Origin: Tetraselmis striata
Lineage: Eukaryota > Chlorophyta > Chlorodendrophyceae > Chlorodendrales > Chlorodendraceae
Length of the DNA stretch: 64,000 nt
Assembly (NCBI GenBank): GCA_006384855.1
Contig: VCJN01000434.1
Span: 1-64,000 of the forward strand
Direction of reading: 5' to 3'
Shown here piece by piece: positions 55,185 to 64,000 of the stretch. The notes below the pieces were generated by a model that ran no database searches, was not told the origin of the DNA, and saw nothing but the letters and a program-made list of their open reading frames with translations. Made by a program: the position numbers and the translations under genes. Numbering within the stretch: the stretch's first letter is position 1; each line of letters starts with the position of its first letter.

Positions 55185-55840
55185 TTCTATAGCGTTTGAT
55201 TGTCTATATTTCAATTCTATCTATTCTGGCCTTAATATTATTTTACATGTATTTCACTCCTATTCATAGTATTAACTACACCTCTTCATATAAGTCCCAG
55301 GCCCCTTTCTCGCCGAATCCGAGCTTACAAGTAGTAAGGCAGCTGAATCTATGTTTTATGAGCTGATATCATGGAATATTGCACATTTATGCTCAGCCTT
55401 TACCACCTGAGGGTGTGAGCAACCCCCTTCGACCCTAACAAGTTCGTGCCCTTCACAAGTGGCACTTGCGCCACACTGAGCGTTTTCCGGTACTACCCTC
55501 ACAACAACGGGGGTTGGTGCCCCGCACGTCCCGCCGCGCATGCATAGACCATTGCATGGTGGGATGGCCATGGGTGGGCGAGGAAACATGTCAGCAAAGA
55601 GGCTAGGGTGTTTTTGCTTGGGGTGGGGCCATAGTGGCGTGCGCCCGTGCACGATGCGGCGTGATACCATTCCCACTGCAGTGTTGCCTTGTGGTGCAGC
55701 TCTCAAACTCGCGTTATCGCTCAGTACGTTGCGAGAAAACGTCAGAAAAGTTTCATATAAATACCAATATAAACTTCGCGACCATGGCTACAAATTCCAC
55801 ACCTACAGCACGGTCGTCCGAGGCCATTTAGGCACTTTTC
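55185..55840. other. AT-rich spacer, no gene recognised (and copy 61,915-62,568)
   Basis: Short frames on both strands (for example plus 55,540-55,854) are the same in both units and show no domain. The sequence ends at the tandem breakpoint. Confidence 0.4.
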
Positions 55841-56570
55841 GTGAACCCTCATAACAGTGCGGCCTGGCCAATAAAATTTGGAATAATTGCACTGTATTCA
55901 TGCATCTGCTGATGCGCAACAGTAGCGGGCCAACATCCCTATGCAATAAATCAACACTGCAGCCTGGCGTCTGGAGCCTGTCACGTGTCAAACTTGAATG
56001 CTGCTCGTCCTGCACACATGCAACACTTCCCTGGACCAGTTGAGTGTCTGATACAACGTGGCCAAACCAAGCCACAAAATGGGAGTGAAATACCCAGGGG
56101 CAACATTCACAGGCATAGACTCTAGGCATAAGTGCGCGCGCGCGTATGTGTGTGTGCGTGTGTGTGATCATGTATGCCGCAGCAGCACAGTGATCCGGCG
56201 CCCCCATGACAACAAAGCAGGTGCTTGTTTGTCAGCACATGCACATCACGACCATAGCGCAGCGCAAAGTTGGTGGCGAGTGTGCGCCTACGTGAATTCT
56301 GTTGGCCCATGCGCTGCGTAAAAACAGCAGCTCACACGTGGCGTAGCGACTCACCTCCACAGCAGATACATTGGAAGAGTATACATGCAAGATGTTAATG
56401 CCCATTGGGGTCCCTGCTTCTCATTTTGTGCTAACTGAGCTGTTACCGAGAAGCAACGTTAGAGTTCATCAGCAAGCATTTCAGAGAGGCATCCATTGAC
56501 GCTATGAGGAAGTTGCTGCTATCTGTTCTTGGCGGTTAGCTGGGGGGTAGTTTGGGGGGGGGGGAGGTGA

Positions 56571-58823
56571 TCACACCCATTCCACGACAAGCGCTTCAAA
56601 GCGCGAGCTGCCGACGTTTTTCACAGAGTGTGTGGACGGCCCCGACTGCCAGAAGCACTGCCCAGCGACGTCATTCTCCTCCTTGCACTTGTGGAACCCA
56701 GAATCTTTGTCCCCCTTGACCTCCAGCTTGCTGCGCTGCACGATCACTGTAAACATACACGGCATCCAGCAACATATCGTGAAACAGACCTTCCGGCACG
56801 CAAGCAGGTTAACAGGTCACAAAAATGAACAGTGACATATGATTGGGTTGGCAGGCCGCAAAAGTAATGAACTGATATGCACCATCAGGTGAAGGATTCC
56901 GTAGTAGTATATTAGTAGTATATTCTGATTACCTTCCTGGTACATAAAGTTTGCATTGTTAACGAGGGGGTCATAACCAACAACATACAGTGATCCGAGC
57001 GAGTCGGTACAGTATGTCAATAAGAGCCAGCAATGTTGAAACCTGAGGGTGCGCTTGCCGAGCTCCCCGCCACTGATCCGCTGAATTGCGCAACGCCCCG
57101 GCAGCAGCACGTACCTGTGAAGGCGCAGAAGGGCCATGGATGCTTCCCTGTCTCCTCACCCGGCTCCAGCGTCAGGCGGTATGTCCTGAAGTGCACCTGC
57201 TCGTCCTCCATGATATACCCGTGGGACTGCATGGGCGTCTCTGTCCTGAGCCGCGGCCGCTTCAGCGCCTCCGCGCCCACGAAGAAGAGCGGCGAGGTGT
57301 TGGTGTCCAGAGCCTGAGGGGTGCCATGCCGCTGCTTAGCATTCCGCGGGACCCTGCACAGGAATATGAATACAGAAATACGAAGTACACCAAAGACTTT
57401 GGCGGTGGCTGTCCTGGCAGCTGGGAGGGACCTTGATGCGGTGGATCAAAGGATCTTTATCGGTGACCAGAGAGCAAAAGCAGCTGCCATACCTGCAGGA
57501 CGGGGGGTACCCCAAACAGCATACATGCCAGCATCAGGCTACGCCTGGGCCGCGCACACAAGCCATGCTACTTGCAGGCATGCCCTCCCCCCCCCCCCCC
57601 CCCGGGTCAGTGTCACAGCGCCAGGATTTGCATCATGACAGGATTGCTTCGGTGGCAATGGACAGGCGCCACTCAGCACATTCACAGCAGCCCCGCCTTA
57701 CGGTGGCGTCATGGTGCCCGTGTCAAACTCGCCCGCAGCGTTGAGCACCTCCCCCTGGACTGCTCCGTTGGCCCCCAGCATCGCAAAGAAGGTGGGACGG
57801 TCGTGCCTGTGATGGACAACCAAATGGCACCCCACCCAAGCAATGTATGAGTGCATACGAATCGCTGCGCATGAATGACCCGGAGTCGCCGGGCCTGGCT
57901 GCTTTGCAAGTCACTGTTGGGGGCCTGGCAGAGCGCCCATGGCGGTTCCTTACTTGTGCAGAAGGGTTTGCGAGCCAGGTGGAACCGTCACTTCATACAC
58001 CCTGATGTACTCATTCTCGAACTTTTGCCTGGGTGTGCGGGATGTCTTCACGGTCAAGCCTTTCTCTGGCTCGCCCCCGGCATGACAGGGAGGCAGCAAG
58101 CACGCTAGGGGGTGCAGCCAGGGTATATGGCGCTTTGGCCCAGGGCGGAGATGGCGACATTGAGATGTAACAGGAAGATGGTGACAGCAGGATGTTTTTT
58201 CGTCGGCCCTGGATGATTTAGGGCGTCGATCGATACCTGTGATGTGGCTCCTCGCACCAGGGGATGACTGGGACAATGTCTCCCTCCGGAATCTTAATCA
58301 TCCGCCGCTTCTTGCCGCCGACCGCGTGCTGCTGTGTAGCCGCCGCGTCATCGTATTGCGGGCTGTACCGAGACCGCCGCAGCCAGCACGAAAGGGTTAT
58401 TTTCACCGCGTAATGACTTCCAGAGCGGAGAAAGGGGAGCGCGGGGGGGGGGAGGGGGTGGGGGGGGGGGGGGGGGGGGGGGGGGCAATGAGCGGCGCGC
58501 ATAGGTTCGCACCTGGGGCTCTTCGCCGCAGCGCCTGCGGATGTAGACGAACAGCCTCCCATCTCGGTCCGCGGTCGGAGTGTACCCCAACAGTGACTAA
58601 CGCGGTAACAGTATGCGCTGCATGCCGGTTTGCAACGCGACGTCTGCAGAGTGACACAGCACGCGTGTTGTGGTCCGTGGCGACCTACACAGCTATTTGT
58701 CAGTCGGCGTGTTCGGAGTGGCAACTCGAGTTGAAGCAAGTCTACCGCCTCGTCCGGCAGGTGCTCGATCCAGACGGGTCGCCCTTCGACGCATGTCGTG
58801 TCTCTGTGCGCCGGTTTAAGCAC
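56571..58823 (-). CDS. Tandem-cupin protein gene, unit 2 copy
   Basis: Uninterrupted copy of the same gene. Exons 58,028-57,954; 57,806-57,702; 57,492-57,432; 57,313-57,115; 56,746-56,571 end in TGA. Candidate 5' exons lie between 58,823 and 58,237. The joint EEPHHR|QKFENEYIRVYEV matches the way small cupin proteins open (EPHH, then ENEYVRVYxVxxPPG), which links the 5' and 3' exon groups. Two beta-barrel modules are predicted, with a His-x-His-type site partly kept (LLHK-HDRP). The ligand is unknown. The one-base phase problem between the second cupin exon and its predecessor is shared with unit 1, so either an unusual splice is used or the gene was damaged before duplication. Confidence 0.55.
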
Positions 58824-58974
58824 CGAGGCTGTGCGCGCCGGCGCGCGCCCCTCTGCTCATCAACCGACGGCGGTGAGCTCATCGGTTCAGCAATCCTAAA
58901 ATTCGAGAAATAATCGCTATTTAAGGCACATCACTCTCGGGAATAAGACACCCTCAGATGAGCGTCGCCTACCC

Positions 58975-59068
58975 AGGGCTTTCCGTAACCGGATCGCTGC
59001 CTAAACGGCCGTCGTCGTAGAGACACTGCAAGGGTTTCACCGGTGCCAGTCCTGCCCCGGGGGCGAAA
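58975..59068 (-). repeat. Dispersed repeat family, partial copy in 6.7-kb unit 2
   Basis: Tandem-duplicated counterpart of 52,230-52,322. Confidence 0.6.
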
Positions 59069-59610
59069 AAAGAAATGTCGACATGACGCGGGCCGAGGGC
59101 GCGACATGGCCAGATTTTTTAGCTCGAGCTTTGGCGGGTTGACGAAACGAATAACAATAATGTATCGGTCGTTGCGTCGCTACATACCGCAGCCCACAAC
59201 AGTATCTGCATCTTTTTATGGGTCTAATTTGGGTTTGGTCGCTTCTAGTCGGTAAACCCACGCATAGTCTACGCCGTTGTAGCCATTGCGAGGATAACCA
59301 TGTAAGAGCGTGCACATGGTGTGCTAGGGCCAATGCGATGGCGCGTGTGGCGTCTGTTATGCGGCACTACCAGTAGTGATGTAACCGCCGGGCTATGAAC
59401 GGTTTGCTTGAGCGCACGGCACGCCGACATTTGGACACAAAGAACCGTGTTTTTCTCCCATAGTCGCCGAGATACATGTGTTGGCCACCTACCCTAGGCC
59501 GCGCGGCGCATGGTTTAGAGTCTATGGTTCGCTAGCGGGCTGCATGCGACATTCGCAAACTGGTTGTTCGCCTTGCAAGAAACAGCAATATAGCAATCAC
59601 GTTTTAATTA

Positions 59611-59726
59611 ATAACATTTCAACGTTTTATCAGATAGGCTGTAAAATAGTGCGATGGAAAGCCCGTGACTTGAGCTTTCCAACGCACTAATTTTCAGCCC
59701 AATCCAATAAAACGTCGAAATGTTAT
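59611..59726. repeat. Conserved 115-bp hairpin, copy 3
   Basis: Nearly identical to copy 2. It lies in the second 6.7-kb unit. Confidence 0.75.
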
Positions 59727-60011
59727 GGCATGTCAAAGTTACCCCTTGTTCTGGTATCCCAGCCAGCCCACTCAATGTGGATGGGGGCGCATTATAGAAG
59801 CATGTAATGTGCCCTTCTACGCAAGCTCCCGGGTGCGGAGAGCCCTTGGATAGCAGGTCTCTACGTCGCGCGGACCTCGTCATCATTTGGGCTTTTTCCC
59901 CTTGGATTATGGGTGACATGTGTAGCAACATGCGCGCATACCTGTGCAACAGTGGCGACATTGTTGTCGAGGGGGCAAGCCCGCGCTTAGCCTACGGTGC
60001 GGGTGGTATAA

Positions 60012-60738
60012 GAAATTGAAATTGAAATTGATTTACAACGTGCTGACTTGCTGCTCTCCACTGCCCAAGCCGAGTTGCTTTTAAGACTTGCTTTATCCAA
60101 CCGCTGTGCGAACCCTAGGGAGTACGGATGCAGCTTCCGGCCTTCCTCCTTATCACCCGCGCCCCTCCTCCTTCCATGCCGCTTGGTATTGTTCCCCCCT
60201 GCCGTGGCGGGCGCGGGGGTGTCGTGTACGGTGGTCTGCGGAAAGCGTGTAGTATTTTAACGGCGGGTGTGCGTGCGGGGTGTGTGGGAGGTACTGAGGT
60301 TGGACATGGCAGGTTTGAGGGACTGTCGGGATATGCGGAGGAGAGTATGTAGCCATCCGATGGAGTGTCGTTGGAGTTTCCTACAGAGGCGGATTGCAGC
60401 GGCGCGCTGGGAGGCGGAAGAGGTTTGTCCGGGGGTTGCTTCTTGGGGCGGAGGACCGTGAGGCCATGGATGGCTTCTAGTGTGAGTTTGTGCATGGTGC
60501 CGCTGCGGCTGAGGGTTACGGGAATGATTTCAATCGGATACTGCCATCCTTGTTGACGTAGGGCGCTCACCATGTGTTGGTGTTCTTTGCGGATGAGAGC
60601 GTGCACGGTGGCATGATTGAGATCAGTACCATATTTGAATTCGATTATATGTATTTTTTTGACAGCTTTGGGATCGGTGCTGGGAGATATGGTTCCGGTG
60701 GCCGGGTCCCAGTCGAATCCGACGATGCGTAGAAGCAT
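60012..60738 (-). mobile_element. 5'-truncated LINE with (TTTCAA)n tail, unit 2
   Basis: Copy of 53,263-53,995 duplicated with the 6.7-kb unit. The tail here has only three CAATTT units, and the frame 60,738-60,115 is still open, with a few substitutions and a 6-bp insertion (GCGCGG). Confidence 0.6.
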
Positions 60739-62568
60739 ACACCTATGGAATCGAAAGCACTTCATGTGTGCTACTTTCACCCGGCGAGACGCGGCCAATG
60801 GCGCTTCTCTTGCAGCTTGGAACATTGTGGGATGATTGGCCCCATCACGACGACGGCATTACTTGCACACTCTCATGGAAATGCCATGCATTGCATTGGT
60901 AGCGTGCATGGATTGGGCTCAAGCTCGGTCGTCTTACAGCGCATGCATACGTGCACCCACCACCGGCAGCGCGCGGGCAAATGCGACGGATGGTAACTAC
61001 GCCGCCAACAAGTTGCCCCCTATTCATCGCCCGTTTTTTCTGTTGTTTTAGCCATGTGTTAAACAATGCCATTGCCAAAGAACAATTCTAAAAGTGCGAT
61101 AACCGGGAGAAACGGCTGCCTCCTTGGCGTAGAAGGCTTGCATACACTAGATTACAAGGCTCCATGGCCCCGTGGCCCCATGGCTTGGGCACCAAGCAGG
61201 CGAGGATACGCGCGGATTTTCTATGTGCAAAGCCTTTTGAGGCTGCTGTATTTTGTCAAGTATTCGTTATTTTGCAGTCGTTAACACCTTAAATATGCTC
61301 GGAATTCTAAAAATGATTGCTGTACTTGTACGCGTACGCGTGCGAGCGCGTGTGATACTGTAGTGTGAGTAGACGCTGTGAGAAGATACTATTCTCATTA
61401 CATATACGATACGCTCGCAGTGTGTCATGTACGGATCCTCCGCGCTAGCTTTTGATAAAGCGCGGCTATCACAAGCTACCTCCTTGCAGTAAAAGCGCGG
61501 AGTACACGGGTCGATTTCCGGTGTGGGCCGGTTCACGGATGTCACACATTACAAACGATCTGATATGACCAACTAACAATGTCATATCACACCATGATCA
61601 GCGCCCAACAATGCCAGCCGCCACACCTATCTTTAAGGGGGATGGAATGTGAGTAGACATTGTCACGATATATGTATACGATGTTCACTCTCGCAGTGTG
61701 TCGTCATCCCACGGATCCTCCGCGCTTTTGATGATAGAGCACGGCTATCAAAAGCTTCCTCCTTGCATGCAACTTCATCGCATACTTTTACAGGTCGAAC
61801 TCGCCGTCGCGTATAATAATACTAACGCATACCGGATACCTGCTTAGACGGTGGCAAAACTTTAATTAAACGAGATGCACAAACACGGCGGTGCGTGGCC
61901 GTGTTGTGCAACTCTTCTAGCGTTTGATTGTCTATATTTCAATTCTATCTATTCTGGCCTTAATATTATTTTACATGTATTTCACTCCTATTCATAGTAT
62001 TAACTACACCCCTTCATATAAGTCCCAGGCCCCTTTCTCGCCGAATCCGAGCTTACAAGTAGTAAGGCAGCTGAATCTATGTTTTATGAGCTGATATCCT
62101 GGAATACTGCACATTATGCTCAGCCTTTACCACCTGAGGGTGTGAGCAACCCCCTTCGACCCTAACAAGTTCGTGCCCTTCACAAGTGGCACTTGCGCCA
62201 CACTGAGCGTTTCCGGTACTACCCTCACAACAACGGGGGTTGGTGCCCCGCACGTCCCGCCGCGCATGCATAGACCATTGCATGGTGGGATGGCCATGGG
62301 TGGGCGAGGAAACATGTCAGCAAAGAGGCTAGGGTGTTTTTGCTTGGGGTGGGGCCATAGTGGCGTGCGCCCGTGCACGATGCGGCGTGATACCATTCCC
62401 ACTGCAGTGTTGCCTTGTGGTGCAGCTCTCAAACTCGCGTTATCGCTCAGTACGTTGCGAGAAAACGTCAGAAAAGTTTCATATAAATACCAATATAAAC
62501 TTCGCGACCATGGCTACAAATTCCACACCTACAGCACGGTCGTCCGAGGCCATTTAGGCACTTTTCGT

Positions 62569-64000
62569 TTTTTTTTGAAATAATATGTCGAAATTTGACG
62601 TCCCTGTCAGCGTGTGGTCAACATGTTGGCGTAAAACTTTACGCCAAGGGGACCTCAAAACCTTATACACGGTGGCGGGACAGTGTGTTGTATGTACTTG
62701 TGCACGGACTACTCATACCTGGCACATACCCCCCTTGAGCGATGCCTACGGCCGCCATGCCGGATCCCCCCTTTCACAACATGATTTCCACCAGCATTGA
62801 CGCATGAAGGCGCACGCCATTGCCGCCCCACTGGGCTCACCATGGCGGGCTATGAGCATGCGGTCATGCACTGCTATAGAAAAGCTTTGGCCTACGGCAA
62901 GGAGACCGCGAGAACCCTCTCCCGCCTGCGCGTGCAACGATCACAACCGCATTTTGTCCATGATTTTGGCCATGAACCATCGTCATCGACACGTAGGGCT
63001 TGGTCCATGTCGTGAATGACCTAATTTCAATGCCCTACGTGTATGGTGGATAGTGATAGTATCAAGGGTGATGTGGTTTGAGTACGGGGGCTGTGGTGCC
63101 CCATGCCTATTTGTGCACACGAGTGGCGCAATGTGTGGTTTTGAAGCGCCAGTGCCTAAAGCCCTGCTTTTGCATGAATGAAAGCGTTGACGGCAACGGC
63201 CCCCGCGTGGCAATATGGGGTGTGTCGCACTATCTCGGCATTTCCCCCCAGCCGTACGACCCCGAGTAACCCGCATGCACGCGCGCACGGCCCGAGTGCA
63301 GCCGCGCATGGGCATGTGGATCAAATTCGCAAACCCCATACTTATGTGGAGGGGCGTAGTAATCCTTAGCCCGTGGAACTCCGCGGTCCTACTTGCTTCA
63401 TCAGTCTTTGTCTGAGCGGTTAATCTTCTAAATAGATATTCATGCAAGTCGCTGCTATTAGATAGACTGTACTCGTACGTACGGAGACCGTACGCACAGA
63501 GGCCGTACGAACAGATATCCTTACCAATAAATCAAAAAAATGGAAACGCCTGGCGGGGTCGTCGGCAAGGAGGCATGCGCACGTCAGTGGGGCTATAAGT
63601 ACTCGCAGCAGTACTTGGTGAAACACGGCTCTACTCGTAGCGTTTGGCGAATCGAGTTGATTGGATGAGAATGTAATATGTTACAATATGCCGGTGGCTT
63701 GCAATATCTATCATGTAGCGATATGACTCGGTAACGCGGACATGCAGCTAATATCCCGATAATTGAGGAGTCGTAGTGCGTAGCTGAACATTGCAATGAA
63801 TATTAATGGCGCGTAGTCGTGGCCGTACCAATAATAAAACGTATGAAAGTGCACCCGCCTAGACCCACGGAATGAATGCAGCGCCCTCCGTGAGACCTCA
63901 GAGGTGGTCGCAAGGAAGCATGGGGATACCTTAACCTTCTGGGCTACGTAGTCGGGTTGACTAGCCCGCCGCAGTAAGCAGGCGCGCCGGTACATGGTAG
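62569..64000. other. Unique right flank, no gene recognised
   Basis: Several frames of 60-150 codons overlap on both strands. The most protein-like stretch is on the plus strand at about 62,840-62,990 (GYEHAVMHCYRKALAYGKETARTL), without splice support. A CGTACG-rich triplicate (ACGTACGGAGACCGTACG...) lies at 63,475-63,515. Confidence 0.4.

Larger units (their letters stand above)
42371..55840. repeat. 6.7-kb tandem duplication, unit 1 (carries the retrotransposon)
   Basis: Homologous to 55,841-62,568. Without the 6,737 bp of copia element plus target duplication the unit is 6,733 bp. It contains the cupin gene exons, a dispersed-repeat copy, the hairpin, a truncated LINE and AT-rich spacer. 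Both units start at GTGAACCCTCATAAC and end at TAGGCACTTTTCGT. Confidence 0.9.
55841..62568. repeat. 6.7-kb tandem duplication, unit 2
   Basis: 6,728 bp, a near-identical copy of unit 1 lacking the copia insertion. The right edge runs into a T-rich unique sequence. Only 2 bp (GT) are shared at the breakpoint. Confidence 0.9.

Overview
The window is eukaryotic nuclear DNA, most likely from a green alga. The reasons are a GC-rich composition with very frequent poly-C/poly-G runs, spliced genes with GTGNG/GTANG donors and CAG/TAG acceptors, a cyanobacterial-type Ser/Thr kinase with a membrane-segment C-terminal extension, and Ty1/copia and LINE elements of the kind seen in algae. The species cannot be named from sequence alone. 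All exon models were derived by eye from reading frames and splice sites.

Layout. 1-0.93 kb: the 5' part of a minus-strand DUF218-like membrane protein gene that runs off the window. 0.93-4.0 kb: intergenic, repeat-rich. 4.0-9.2 kb: a nine-exon protein kinase gene (+) whose exons join with no phase conflict into 521 codons. 8.66-30.21 kb: a tandem duplication of about 10.8 kb. Its left breakpoint lies in the last kinase intron and its right breakpoint lies 11 bp into an intron of a minus-strand DNA-methyltransferase-like gene. Each unit carries a long coiled-coil protein gene (-) of unknown function. The junction between units carries an orphan terminal exon from each flanking gene. 29.7-31.8 kb: a spliced beta-class (N4/N6) DNA-methyltransferase-like gene (-) with altered catalytic motifs, an in-frame stop and a frameshift. 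32.7-39.4 kb: decayed transposon-like genes on both strands, separated by two 220-bp palindromes. 40.5-62.6 kb: a second repeat system. It has one old diverged copy (40.5-41.8 kb) and a recent 6.73-kb tandem duplication (42.37-55.84 and 55.84-62.57 kb). Each unit carries a tandem-cupin gene (-), a conserved hairpin and a 5'-truncated LINE.

The most notable object is a full-length Ty1/copia LTR retrotransposon at 44,633-51,364. It has 471-bp LTRs differing at one base and a GGGTG target-site duplication, and it interrupts the first copy of the cupin gene. Its single 1,802-codon polyprotein carries a C5 cytosine DNA-methyltransferase domain between the Gag zinc knuckle and the protease. The reverse-transcriptase domain is missing, leaving integrase joined almost directly to a mutated RNase H. 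The second tandem copy at 58,110-58,114 preserves the unoccupied insertion site.

Nested events give a partial chronology. The LINE inserted after the old copy at 40.5 kb split off. The 6.7-kb tandem duplication followed, and then the copia element inserted. Long reads are needed to exclude that either tandem array is a haplotype assembly artefact.
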